Shown here in pieces: positions 9,093 to 16,935 of a DNA stretch of 64,000 bases. This DNA comes from Andeanibacterium sp035497315 (GTDB lineage: Bacteria; Pseudomonadota; Alphaproteobacteria; Sphingomonadales; Sphingomonadaceae). The DNA lies in contig DATJDU010000097.1 of NCBI GenBank assembly GCA_035497315.1, positions 17,466 through 81,465 on the forward strand. The letters run 5' to 3'. Positions within the stretch are counted from its first letter, which is position 1; each line of letters starts with the position of its first letter. The translations under genes and the position numbers were made by a program. The notes below the pieces were generated by a model, which worked only from the letters and a program-made list of their open reading frames with translations, was not told the origin of the DNA and made no database searches.

Positions 9093-9803
9093 TCAGCTAG
9101 CCAACAGCGCCACTGTCAGGGCGGCGCTGTTGGACAGGGCGTGGGCCAGGATCGAGCCGATAAGGCCAATCCGCATCCTGATGAAGCCCAGCATCAGCCC
9201 GGCCCAGAGCTGCGGCAGCACCAGCGGCAGGGCCAGTGCCGAAAAGCTGGGATAATTGGCCATGTGCACCAGCGCGAAGCCGGCAGCGGTCAGATAGAAG
9301 ATCGGTACGAAACCCATATCGAACCAGGGCGGGGTGCCCTTCTTCCTCAGCAGGAACCAGCCGATCGGCGCGGCCAGCAGCAGGCCGATGAAGCCTGCCC
9401 CTGCGGCCAGCGGGCTGAGCCCCTGGGTGCTGCCATAGAGCAATGCGGCGCAGGCCAGCGCGCAGAACAGCAGCCACAGCGCCCTTACCCGGCCGGTCAG
9501 CCAGCCGCGAAACAGCATTTCCTCCAGCACCGGGGCGACCAGTACCACGATGGGGATCATCAGCCGGGGCTCCAGCTTGCCGAAGGCATCGGGCGAGGGC
9601 AGTTCGAACAGGCTCTGCCACAGGCCCAGCACGGGCAGCAGGACCAGCAACAGCACCGCCACCATCAGCGCGGTCAGCACCGCCAGCCGCCGCAAGGTGC
9701 CGGGTGCGCGCAGGCCCTTGGGCTCCAGCCGGTGCGGGCGGCGCAGCCAGTCGAAGAACTCGCGCAGCATGGCGGCGGGCGGCGGGTAATTGGTGTCGAT
9801 CAT
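9093..9803 (-). CDS. CPBP-family intramembrane metalloprotease
   Basis: A polytopic membrane protein of 236 residues with six or more hydrophobic stretches. The three motifs of the CPBP/Abi family are visible: the paired glutamates and arginine in APVLEEMLFRG (Glu94, Glu95, Arg99), the first histidine in FALVHMANY, and the second in ILAHALSNS. These residues form the intramembrane active site in Rce1-like proteases. The natural substrate in bacteria is usually unknown and is so here. It is convergent with gapR. Confidence 0.88.
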   Translation of the reverse strand: MIDTNYPPPAAMLREFFDWLRRPHRLEPKGLRAPGTLRRLAVLTALMVAVLLLVLLPVLGLWQSLFELPSPDAFGKLEPRLMIPIVVLVAPVLEEMLFRGWLTGRVRALWLLFCALACAALLYGSTQGLSPLAAGAGFIGLLLAAPIGWFLLRKKGTPPWFDMGFVPIFYLTAAGFALVHMANYPSFSALALPLVLPQLWAGLMLGFIRMRIGLIGSILAHALSNSAALTVALLAS

Positions 9804-9895
9804 CGCATGTCCTGTGCCTGTGTGCCGGATAGCCTTGGCAGGCGCGCCAGTCGCGCTATCTTCCTCGCATCAATTGCACTTGGGAGTAAACAGAC

Positions 9896-10249
9896 ATGGC
9901 CGGCCCCTGGGATAGTTCGCGCGACGCAGGAATGATTGTCACCACTACCGCTCTGGTAGAGGGGCGCCCCGTGAAGGAATATCTGGGTATCGTGGCCGGC
10001 GAGGTGATCGTGGGCGCCAATATCTTCCGTGACCTGTTCGCCTCCATCACCGATATCGTCGGCGGGCGTTCCGGCAAATATGAGGAAGTGCTGAGCCGCG
10101 CGCGGGACGAGGCGATTGCGGAAATGAAGGGCCAGGCGATGGAACGCGGCGGCAATGCCGTGGTGGGGGTCGATCTCGATTACGAGGTGCTGGGCTCCAA
10201 TGGCTCGATGCTGATGGTCAGCGCCAGCGGTACGGCGGTGTTGCTCTGA
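9896..10249 (+). CDS. YbjQ/DUF74 family protein
   Basis: A 117-residue protein of the widespread YbjQ family (heavy-metal-binding-like fold). The hallmark is MIVTTTALVEGRPVKEYLGIVAGEVIVGANIF followed by a helical segment and the GGNAVVGVDLDYEVLG strand. Family members form ring-shaped pentamers, but no activity is established. The start at 9896 has a good ribosome-binding site (GGGAGT, 7 bases upstream); starting at the inner Met13 would also give a normal family protein. Confidence 0.85.
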   Translation: MAGPWDSSRDAGMIVTTTALVEGRPVKEYLGIVAGEVIVGANIFRDLFASITDIVGGRSGKYEEVLSRARDEAIAEMKGQAMERGGNAVVGVDLDYEVLGSNGSMLMVSASGTAVLL

Positions 10250-10359
10250 CGATCATGTGACGCTGGTCCATTGCCCGGCGCGCCCCTGTAAGCTAGGAGC
10301 GCGCCCACACGGGATTCCGCCCGCCGGAGTCCGCTAGAACACAGATTTCCGGGGTTTCC

Positions 10360-11103
10360 ATGGCAGGCCATTCCAAATTCAAGAACATCATGCACCGCAA
10401 GGGCGCGCAGGATAAGAAGCGCTCGGCAATGTTTTCCAAGCTTTCGCGCGAAATTACCGTCGCGGCGAAGATGGGTATGGCCGATCCGGACATGAACCCG
10501 CGCCTGCGCGCCGCCGTCAACGCGGCCAAGGCGCAGTCCATGCCCAAGGACAATATCCAGCGCGCCATCGACAAGGCGACGAAGGGCGAAGGCGATAATT
10601 ACGAGGAAGTCCGCTACGAAGGCTATGGCCCGGGCGGCGTTGCCCTGATCGTCGAGGCGCTGACCGACAATCGCAACCGCACCGCCACCAATGTGCGCAC
10701 GGCCTTCTCCAAGAATGGCGGCAATCTGGGCGCTTCGGGCGCGGTGAGCCACGGGTTCGAGCGGCTGGGCCTGATCGAATATCCCGGCAAGGTGGGCGAT
10801 GAGGAAAAGGTCCTCGAAGCCGCGATCGAAGCCGGTGCGGACGATGTCGAGAGCGACGAAGATAGCCACTCGATCTGGGTTTCGGTCGATTCGCTCCATG
10901 AAGTCGCGCGCGAACTGGAAAAGGTCCTGGGCGAGGCCGAGGGCGTGAAGCTGGGATGGAAGCCCAGCCTGAAGACCGATGTCGACGAAGGCACCGCTGC
11001 CACCCTGCTCAAGCTGATCGACACGCTGGACGATGATGACGACGTCCAGGCGGTGTGGGGCAATTACGAGATTTCGGACGAAGTGATGGAAAAGCTGGGC
11101 TGA
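10360..11103 (+). CDS. yebC: YebC/TACO1 family protein
   Basis: A 247-residue cytoplasmic protein beginning MAGHSKFKNIMHRKGAQDKKR, the invariant start of the YebC/PmpR/TACO1 family. The middle segment RYEGYGPGGVALIVEALTDNRNRTA is equally diagnostic. Members have been described as transcription regulators and, more recently, as translation factors that ease ribosome stalling. Its stop codon overlaps the ATG of the small membrane protein (TGATG), and ruvC follows, an arrangement common in proteobacteria. Confidence 0.96.
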   Translation: MAGHSKFKNIMHRKGAQDKKRSAMFSKLSREITVAAKMGMADPDMNPRLRAAVNAAKAQSMPKDNIQRAIDKATKGEGDNYEEVRYEGYGPGGVALIVEALTDNRNRTATNVRTAFSKNGGNLGASGAVSHGFERLGLIEYPGKVGDEEKVLEAAIEAGADDVESDEDSHSIWVSVDSLHEVARELEKVLGEAEGVKLGWKPSLKTDVDEGTAATLLKLIDTLDDDDDVQAVWGNYEISDEVMEKLG

Positions 11104-11297
11104 TGTTGGGGCTGGTCGCCAAGGCGCTGCTCTCCGGCGCCTTGATCGCGGCCATCTCCGAAATCGGCAAGCGCCTCCCGGCAATGCTGCGTGCCGGTAT
11201 GTCCTTCTGGCTGTTGCTTGTGGCGGGTTGTGTGCCCACTGTGGCACTTTATGCGCTGCTTATGGCGCTCGCGCCGCGCCTCGGCCAGCGGCTTTGA
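11103..11297 (+). CDS. Small membrane protein between yebC and ruvC
   Basis: A 64-residue protein starting MLGLVAKALLSGALIAAISE, with two hydrophobic stretches (residues 2-19 and 32-55) separated by a short basic loop, hence two likely membrane passes. Its ATG overlaps the yebC stop and its own stop overlaps the TTG start of ruvC (TTGA), so translation of the three genes is probably coupled. I do not recognise the family with certainty. Confidence 0.7.
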   Translation: MLGLVAKALLSGALIAAISEIGKRLPAMLRAGMSFWLLLVAGCVPTVALYALLMALAPRLGQRL

Positions 11298-11770
11298 CGC
11301 TGATTCTCGGCCTCGATCCCTCGCTCTCCTGCACTGGCTGGGGGATCGTGCGCAGCGAAGGTTCGCGCCTCAGCCATGTTGCCAATGGCCAGATTCCCAC
11401 CGATCCCAAGGCGCCGTTGCACGAACGGCTGCTGCATCTGCAGGATGCCGTCAGCGCGGTGATCGCCACCTATCAGCCCGATCGGGCAGCGGTGGAGGAG
11501 ATCTTCGTCAACAAGAACCCGCAATCCACCCTGAAGCTCGCCCAGGCACGCGGAGCGGTGCTGGTGGCCTGCGCGCGCGGATCGCTGCCCGTCACCGAAC
11601 ATGCCGCGCGGCTGGTGAAGAAGGCCGTGGTCGGCACGGGCGCGGCGGAAAAGCAGCAGGTGCAGGCGATGCTCAAAGTGCTGTTGCCCGGCGCGGCGGT
11701 GGCTGGCGCTGATGCGGCGGATGCGCTGGCCGTGGCGATTGCCGATGCGCATCTGGGGGGCAGGGCCTGA
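11294..11770 (+). CDS. ruvC: Crossover junction endodeoxyribonuclease RuvC
   Basis: This 158-residue nuclease resolves Holliday junctions with RuvAB. The acidic catalytic residues are visible: Asp7 (LGLDPSLSCTGWG), Glu68 or Glu69 (AAVEEIFVNKN), and Asp140 and Asp143 (GADAADALAVA). I chose the TTG at 11294 because it places the beta strand LILGLDPS exactly where family proteins begin and overlaps the preceding stop as TTGA; longer upstream starts would add a low-complexity non-family extension. ruvA and ruvB are not in the window. Confidence 0.93.
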   Translation: MTLILGLDPSLSCTGWGIVRSEGSRLSHVANGQIPTDPKAPLHERLLHLQDAVSAVIATYQPDRAAVEEIFVNKNPQSTLKLAQARGAVLVACARGSLPVTEHAARLVKKAVVGTGAAEKQQVQAMLKVLLPGAAVAGADAADALAVAIADAHLGGRA

Positions 11771-12069
11771 TGTATCTCAATGTCTTCCGCAGCCGTAAAC
11801 GCACCGACATGGATGCCGCCGCCTATGCCGAGGATGCCGCGCGGATGCAGGCGCTGGCCCGCAGCCAGCCCGGCTTCATCGCCTATCGCAGCTACCGCGC
11901 CGATGATGGCGAGACGCTCTCCATGTCCGAATGGGAAAGCGAGGATCATGCCCGCGCCTGGGCGCGCCATGCGGAGCATGCGACGGTGCAGGGCCGGGCG
12001 CGCTCGGACTATTACGAGAGCTACACCGTCTATTCCTGCCCCGATCCGCGCGTAAGGCATTTCGGCTAA
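11770..12069 (+). CDS. Antibiotic biosynthesis monooxygenase-like (ABM) protein
   Basis: A 99-residue dimeric alpha-beta barrel protein. The order MYLNVFRSRKR...ARMQALARSQPGFIAYRSYRADDGETLSMSEWESEDHARAWARHAEH follows the ABM pattern, where the first strand, the PGF turn and the W-S/A-H segment line the ligand pocket. Its ATG overlaps the ruvC stop, so it is co-transcribed. ABM proteins include heme oxygenases and quinol monooxygenases, but many act on unknown small molecules; no specific substrate is suggested here. Confidence 0.82.
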   Translation: MYLNVFRSRKRTDMDAAAYAEDAARMQALARSQPGFIAYRSYRADDGETLSMSEWESEDHARAWARHAEHATVQGRARSDYYESYTVYSCPDPRVRHFG

Positions 12070-12243
12070 GAGAAATGATGGTCTGTCCTACCGGCGAGGC
12101 GTTTGATAGGGGAATGGCATGAGCGATTTTGCCGCCCTTTTCCGCCAGTTTCAGCCCTTTTCTGCCAGCGGTGGCGGGGGAACCGCAATTTTCCTCGCCA
12201 CAGTGTCAACATTGTCAACTTCGACAGCTACCGGGTCTCAAGC

Positions 12244-12591
12244 ATGAACATCGACTTCTACGGCATCCCCAATTGCGACACGGTGAAGAAGGCGCGCACG
12301 TGGCTCGACGGACAGGGACTCAGCTACAGTTTCCACGACTACAAGAAGGAAGGGGCAGACCGGGCGAAGCTGGAAGGCTGGGCGGCTTCGGTTGGCTGGG
12401 AAAAGCTGCTGAACCGCGCGGGCACCACCTTCCGCAAGCTGCCGGACGAGGCGAAGCAGAATCTCGATAGTGCAAAGGCCGTCGCGCTGATGCTGGAGCA
12501 GCCCAGCATGATCAAGCGGCCGGTGGTGGAATATCCCGGCGGTCTGCTGGTTGGCTTCAAGCCGGAGGAATGGGCGGCGGCGCTGGGGTGA
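12244..12591 (+). CDS. ArsC/Spx-type reductase family protein (YffB-like)
   Basis: A 115-residue thioredoxin-fold protein. MNIDFYGIPNCDTVKKARTWLDGQG is typical of the YffB branch of the ArsC family, with one N-terminal cysteine (Cys13) followed by a helix. FRKLPDEAKQNLD and MIKRPVVEYPGGLLVGF match the later conserved blocks. YffB-like members have weak glutathione-dependent reductase activity and are probably not true arsenate reductases. The ATG at 12244 gives the family length. The 180 bases upstream show no gene. Confidence 0.87.
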   Translation: MNIDFYGIPNCDTVKKARTWLDGQGLSYSFHDYKKEGADRAKLEGWAASVGWEKLLNRAGTTFRKLPDEAKQNLDSAKAVALMLEQPSMIKRPVVEYPGGLLVGFKPEEWAAALG

Positions 12592-12592
12592 A

Positions 12593-13108
12593 ATGACCAT
12601 GAAGTCCCTTGCTGTCCTCGCCTTCTCACTAGCGGTGAGTGCCGGCGAGGGGGAGCCGTCTCCCCTCCTATTCGACTGTGCTGGCGAGACTGGCCGCTAT
12701 CGTCTGTTTGGCTCGGGCGAGGGAAATTTCGCGTTGGAGATCGAAGAAGCCCGAGAGGGTCCGACGGGTGTCAGCACTTGGCTTCTCCAGTGGACGGAGG
12801 CCCGCACGGGATATGTCATCGGCCAGCAAGGGGGGCACCAGAGCCATTTGCGGCTGACTGACGGGCTAGCCCATTACATTTTCTTCGAAGGTGTAAACGG
12901 TCAACTGAGTGGAGCGCCGGGCGTCACCTACGCAGGGATCGTTCGAGTAGATGGTTCGGGCGATAGTCAACCGGTCTCGCTGGCCAGCTGCGAAGCGAAC
13001 GAAACAAACAGAAACCTCCTCGAAAATGTCCAGCGCGAACGTGTCGATGCCGGATTACCGGAACTGGCGACAGAGGATGTGGATGGACCGTTCGATGGTT
13101 GGTTCTGA
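12593..13108 (+). CDS. Exported hypothetical protein
   Basis: A 171-residue protein with an N-terminal signal peptide (MTMKSLAVLAFSLAVSAGEG). Base composition is lower in GC than its neighbours, which could mean recent arrival. The mature part has a Cys pair (LLFDCAGETG and LASCEANE) and beta-strand-rich spacing, but I recognise no family. It begins one base after the stop of the ArsC-like gene, so it may be co-transcribed. An in-frame ATG at 12599 is an equal alternative start. Confidence 0.65.
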   Translation: MTMKSLAVLAFSLAVSAGEGEPSPLLFDCAGETGRYRLFGSGEGNFALEIEEAREGPTGVSTWLLQWTEARTGYVIGQQGGHQSHLRLTDGLAHYIFFEGVNGQLSGAPGVTYAGIVRVDGSGDSQPVSLASCEANETNRNLLENVQRERVDAGLPELATEDVDGPFDGWF

Positions 13109-13160
13109 CGTGTCCTGACCCCGGGCCGATGTGGTTGCCGCGCGATAGGGCTGAAGCGCC

Positions 13161-14051
13161 TCAGCTCAGATAGAAGTTCTTCGCCTTCAGGGGTTCGGGC
13201 GGTTCCTCGCCCAGATGCGGGGCGAGGCTGATTTCCACCGCGCGGCAGATCGCGTCCAGCGGCAGGGCATTGGGTGTGGTGCCGAAGGGATGGCTGAGGT
13301 CTTCCGTCACTTCGGCCAGGCCCAGGAACACATAGGCCACGATGCCCACGAAAACCGGCGTCATCCAGCCCGCAGTGCCCACCAGCGCCAGCGGCAGCAG
13401 CAGGCAATAGACATAGGTCGTGCGGTAGATCAGCAGCGAATAGACATAGGGTAGGGGCGTGTTGGCGATCCGCTCGCACCCGGCCTGTTGCAGGGCGATA
13501 TTGGCGAGGCGTTCCTGCAGCGCCTTGGCGCCGAAGCCATCCATCTCCCCCTCGCGCAGCGCGTCTCCCAGATCGGCGGATATCGCATCCAGTGCGGCGC
13601 AGGGCGGGTGCGGCGCGTCGGCCAGCACACCGCCAAACTCGCGGGCGCGTTCGTCATCCGGCAGCTTGCGCAGATTGGCGCGGTGCAAATGGATGAATGC
13701 GCGGGCCGCGCGGATCAGTCGCCGCTGGCGTTCCTCGCCCTGAACGAACAACTGCACCTCGCGTGCGAAGCTGCGCATGTCGGCCAGCAGCCCGCCCCAC
13801 AGCTTGCGTCCTTCCCACCACCGGTCATAGGCGGCATTGTTGCGGAAGCCGAGGAAGAGCGAGAGCGCGATACCGAACACGGTGAAGCCCACTGCCTCGA
13901 TCTCGGGAAAAGCATCGTAGCGGTGGTGTAACAGCACCATCCCGGCCGAGAACAGCATCAGCCCGGCAACACGCGGCGCTATCAGCGGCACGATGGAACC
14001 GCGCACCGCAAAGGAAAGTTCCAGCCAGCTGGGCTTGTCGCGAAGGATCAT
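13161..14051 (-). CDS. Bestrophin-family channel protein
   Basis: A 296-residue membrane protein of the bacterial bestrophin (YneE/UPF0187) family. The start MILRDKPSWLELSFAVRGSIVPLIAPRV, the segment ALSLFLGFRNNAAYDRWWEGRKLWG, and the late VFLGLAEVTEDLSHPFGTTPNALPLDAICRAVE, with its acidic calcium-site-like region, are diagnostic. Homologues form pentameric ion channels in the inner membrane. The gene starts 12 bases after ubiG ends, and the two are likely co-transcribed by chance of position rather than function. Confidence 0.92.
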   Translation of the reverse strand: MILRDKPSWLELSFAVRGSIVPLIAPRVAGLMLFSAGMVLLHHRYDAFPEIEAVGFTVFGIALSLFLGFRNNAAYDRWWEGRKLWGGLLADMRSFAREVQLFVQGEERQRRLIRAARAFIHLHRANLRKLPDDERAREFGGVLADAPHPPCAALDAISADLGDALREGEMDGFGAKALQERLANIALQQAGCERIANTPLPYVYSLLIYRTTYVYCLLLPLALVGTAGWMTPVFVGIVAYVFLGLAEVTEDLSHPFGTTPNALPLDAICRAVEISLAPHLGEEPPEPLKAKNFYLS

Positions 14052-14063
14052 CGAGCGCGGCCC

Positions 14064-14801
14064 TCAACCCGCTCGCGCGGTGACGATGTAATTGAGCGAC
14101 AGATCGCCCGAAAGATGCAGGCCCTTCATCGGTGAGAAGGCAATGCCGCGCGGCTCGCCCATGGTCAGCCCGGCTTCCGCCAGCAGCTCGCCCAGTTCGT
14201 CGGGCGTGATGAAATCCTCCCAGTGATGAGTGCCCTTGGGGATCGCCCCCAGGGCCTCCGCCGCGTCGACCATCAGCAGGCGCGATTGCGGGGTGCGGTT
14301 GGGGGTGGAAAGCACCATCAACCCGCCTTCTGCAAGCCGCTCGGCCAGCTGGCGCACGAACAGTGCCTTGTCCGCCACATGCTCGATCACTTCCATCGCA
14401 GTGACGAGATCGAAGCGGCCGAGTCCCAACGCGCCCAGTTCGCCGTGGCGATAGTCGATCGCCAGCCCGCCGCCGGCCGCATGGGCCTGCGCGGCCGCGA
14501 TGTTCTGGGCCGCCGCGTCCACGCCGGTCACTGCCGCGCCCAGCCTTGCAAGTGGCTCTGCCAGCAGCCCGGCGCCGCAGCCGACATCCAGCGCGCTGCG
14601 CCCGGCGAGCGGTTTGAGCGAGGCGGGATCGGCATCCCAATGGCGGTTCACCGCCTCACGCAAAAAGCCGAGCCGCACCGGGTTGAGCCTGTGGAGCATG
14701 GCGGACGATCCCTTGGGGTTCCACCAGTCCGCCGCCAGCGCGCCGAAATGCTCGGCTTCTTCGGGGCGGATCGTTGCAGATGCGACAGTTGCATTGGCCA
14801 T
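14064..14801 (-). CDS. ubiG: Ubiquinone biosynthesis O-methyltransferase
   Basis: A 245-residue SAM-dependent methyltransferase that performs both O-methylation steps of ubiquinone synthesis. Near the N-terminus, EEAEHFGALAADWWNPKGSSAMLHRLNPVRLGFLRE is the UbiG signature. Motif I is LDVGCGAGLLAEPLARLGAAVTGVD, and the late part NYIVTARAG ends as usual. It is divergent from lysC with a short shared promoter region (14802-14857). Length and motifs are all normal. Confidence 0.95.
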   Translation of the reverse strand: MANATVASATIRPEEAEHFGALAADWWNPKGSSAMLHRLNPVRLGFLREAVNRHWDADPASLKPLAGRSALDVGCGAGLLAEPLARLGAAVTGVDAAAQNIAAAQAHAAGGGLAIDYRHGELGALGLGRFDLVTAMEVIEHVADKALFVRQLAERLAEGGLMVLSTPNRTPQSRLLMVDAAEALGAIPKGTHHWEDFITPDELGELLAEAGLTMGEPRGIAFSPMKGLHLSGDLSLNYIVTARAG

Positions 14802-14857
14802 AGGACACCCCTAACAGCGCGCCAGACCTGATTCCAGCGTGCAGGAGCAAGAACGAC

Positions 14858-16126
14858 TTGGCCCGGATCGTGATGAAATTCGGCGGCACCTCGATGGCCG
14901 GGACGGAGCGTATCCGCCGGGTGGCCAATATCGTGCGCCGTCAGCAGGCCGCGGGGCATGAAGTGGCCGTGGTGGTTTCCGCCATGGCGGGCGAGACCGA
15001 TCGCCTGGTGAACTTCTGCCGCGAGGCGAATCCGCTTTACGACCCTGCGGAATATGACGTGGTGGTCGCCGCAGGCGAACAGGTGACTTCGGGCCTGCTC
15101 GCGCTCACCCTGCAGGCCATGGGCTGCAAGGCGCGCAGCTGGCTGGGCTGGCAATTGCCGATCCATTCGGACGCTGCCCATGCCAAGGCACGGATCGAGG
15201 ACATCGATTCCGATGCGCTGTTGGCCAGCATGGCTGCAGGTGAGATCGCAGTGATTCCCGGATTTCAGGGCCTTTCACCCGCCGGTCGGGTGACCACTCT
15301 GGGGCGGGGCGGCTCCGATACATCGGCCGTGGCCGTGGCGGCGGCGATCAATGCCGATCGCTGCGACATCTACACCGATGTGGACGGCGTCTACACCACC
15401 GATCCGCGTATCGTGGCCAAGGCGCGCAAGCTCAGCCACGTGACTTACGAAGAAATGCTCGAACTGGCTTCGGTCGGCTCGAAAGTGCTGCAAACCCGCT
15501 CGGTCAGCCTCGCGATGAAGGAGAAGGTCCGGGTGCAGGTGCTCTCGTCCTTTATCGACGACGATGCACCGGCTGCCGATACGCTCCCCGGAACGATGAT
15601 CGTCAGCGATGAGGAACTCGAAGGACTGGACATGGAACGTCAGCTGATCACCGGCATCGCCGCCGACAAGAACGAAGCGAAGGTCACCCTTACCCGCATC
15701 GCGGATCGCCCTGGCGTGGTGGCCACCGTGTTCGAGCCGCTGGCGGCCGCGAACATTAATGTCGACATGATCATCCAGAATATCGCCAAGGACAAGGGCG
15801 AGACCGACGTCACCTTCACCGTCCCCAAGGCTGACCTGCTGCGCACTCAGTCGCTGCTGGAAGAGCATAAGGACGCAATCGGCTTCTTCCGCATGATCAG
15901 CGACGACAAGGTGGCCAAGGTCAGCGTCGTGGGCGTTGGCATGCGCAGCCACGCAGGCGTGGCCAGTACCATGTTCAAGGCGCTGGCCGATCGCGGGATC
16001 AACATCCAGGCGATCTCCACCAGCGAGATCAAGGTCAGTGTGCTGATCGACGAGGACGAGACCGAACTGGCCGTCCGCGTGCTGCACACCGCCTATGATC
16101 TGGACGCTAAGGACGAAGCTGCCTGA
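14858..16126 (+). CDS. lysC: Aspartate kinase
   Basis: This 422-residue enzyme phosphorylates aspartate, the first step to lysine, threonine, methionine and diaminopimelate. KFGGTSMAG at the N-terminus and the segment LGRGGSDTSAVAVAAAINADRCDIYTDVDGVYTTDPR define the kinase domain. Two ACT domains at the C-terminus (around RPGVVATVFEPLAAANINVDMI and SHAGVASTMFKALADRGINIQAIS) bind the feedback inhibitors. The start is a TTG preceded by AGGAG at good spacing. A terminator follows. Confidence 0.96.
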   Translation: MARIVMKFGGTSMAGTERIRRVANIVRRQQAAGHEVAVVVSAMAGETDRLVNFCREANPLYDPAEYDVVVAAGEQVTSGLLALTLQAMGCKARSWLGWQLPIHSDAAHAKARIEDIDSDALLASMAAGEIAVIPGFQGLSPAGRVTTLGRGGSDTSAVAVAAAINADRCDIYTDVDGVYTTDPRIVAKARKLSHVTYEEMLELASVGSKVLQTRSVSLAMKEKVRVQVLSSFIDDDAPAADTLPGTMIVSDEELEGLDMERQLITGIAADKNEAKVTLTRIADRPGVVATVFEPLAAANINVDMIIQNIAKDKGETDVTFTVPKADLLRTQSLLEEHKDAIGFFRMISDDKVAKVSVVGVGMRSHAGVASTMFKALADRGINIQAISTSEIKVSVLIDEDETELAVRVLHTAYDLDAKDEAA

Positions 16127-16160
16127 GGCGCAACGGCGCTTTGGCAGGGCTGGAATAGAA

Positions 16161-16185
16161 AGGGGCGCCGTGGGGCGCCCCTTTT
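16161..16185 (+). terminator. Terminator after lysC
   Basis: GGGGCGCC and GGCGCCCC pair in a perfect 8-bp stem with a GTGG loop, flanked by A and T4. It also lies downstream of the convergent SnoaL-like gene and may serve both strands. Confidence 0.88.
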
Positions 16186-16213
16186 GTTTTATATTCCGCG
16201 GCCTGGCCCGGGC

Positions 16214-16732
16214 TCAATCCGCCCAGCCCTCGGGCACGCCATTGGCGCCCATGATCTGGCGCTTCTTGATCCGCCACTGGCCGCCTTCCTTCACCAGCCA
16301 GTCGAATTCGCGACCCATGATCAGGATGCGCGGGGCATCGCCTTCCTTGTCCACGACATATTCGGTGAAGACGAGGCGGGCCGTGGCAGTATCGCCATCG
16401 ACCTTGATCAGCGGATTGCCGATCAGGATGTTGAGCGCGAAGCTCTTACGCTGCGGCGCGTCGGCGGGTACGGCGGCATAGGCGCCCTTGATCGCTTCGA
16501 TGCCCTTGTAGCTGTTGGGGCCGAGAATCATCTCGCCATCGGCGGTGAAATATTCGCCCACCTTGTCTTTCACGCCGCCACCGAAATGGGCGTAATAGCT
16601 GGTCAGCAGATCCTCGATTTCGGCCTTGTCGATCACCGCCTGCGCGGTGAGCGCGGTCTTCGCGGCGGCCGGTGCGGCAATCGCCAGCGCGAGGCACAGC
16701 GCCGCGCCGATTCCAGTCAGTCTTGCTTTCAT
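16214..16732 (-). CDS. Exported NTF2/SnoaL-like protein
   Basis: A 172-residue protein with a clear signal peptide (MKARLTGIGAALCLALAIAAPAAA). The mature part has the cone-like NTF2 fold pattern: a helix with EIEDLLTSYYAHFGGG, a strand with VGEYFTADGEMILG, and closing strands REFDWLVKEGGQWRIKKRQIMG. Such proteins bind small hydrophobic ligands or have isomerase or hydratase activity; nothing here fixes the role. It is the first of several NTF2-like proteins in the window. Confidence 0.8.
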   Translation of the reverse strand: MKARLTGIGAALCLALAIAAPAAAKTALTAQAVIDKAEIEDLLTSYYAHFGGGVKDKVGEYFTADGEMILGPNSYKGIEAIKGAYAAVPADAPQRKSFALNILIGNPLIKVDGDTATARLVFTEYVVDKEGDAPRILIMGREFDWLVKEGGQWRIKKRQIMGANGVPEGWAD

Positions 16733-16849
16733 GGTTCTTTCCAGGCTCCCATTTCATCGTGCCGTCTTGTGCGGCAGCGTCGGGAGCGGACCCTAATGCC
16801 GCATACGTGATGGGCAAGCGAACAATGCAGGGCCGGATCGAAAAGGGAG

Positions 16850-16876
16850 CCTCCCCGTCCGCAAGGGACGGGGAGG
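16850..16876. repeat. Palindromic hairpin repeat upstream of katG end
   Basis: An 11-bp perfect stem (CCTCCCCGTCC / GGACGGGGAGG) with a 5-base loop lies between the SnoaL-like gene and katG. There is no T-run, so it looks more like a dispersed palindromic element than a simple terminator. Confidence 0.6.
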
Positions 16877-16935
16877 GCGCCCGGGCCATCGGGAAGGGGG
16901 GGTAATGGCCCGGGGCGGGGGAGGCATGGATGACC

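Noticed and set aside
12244..12591. Arsenate reductase function for the ArsC-like protein
   Set aside because: The sequence fits the YffB branch and no ars genes are nearby, so arsenic resistance is not supported.
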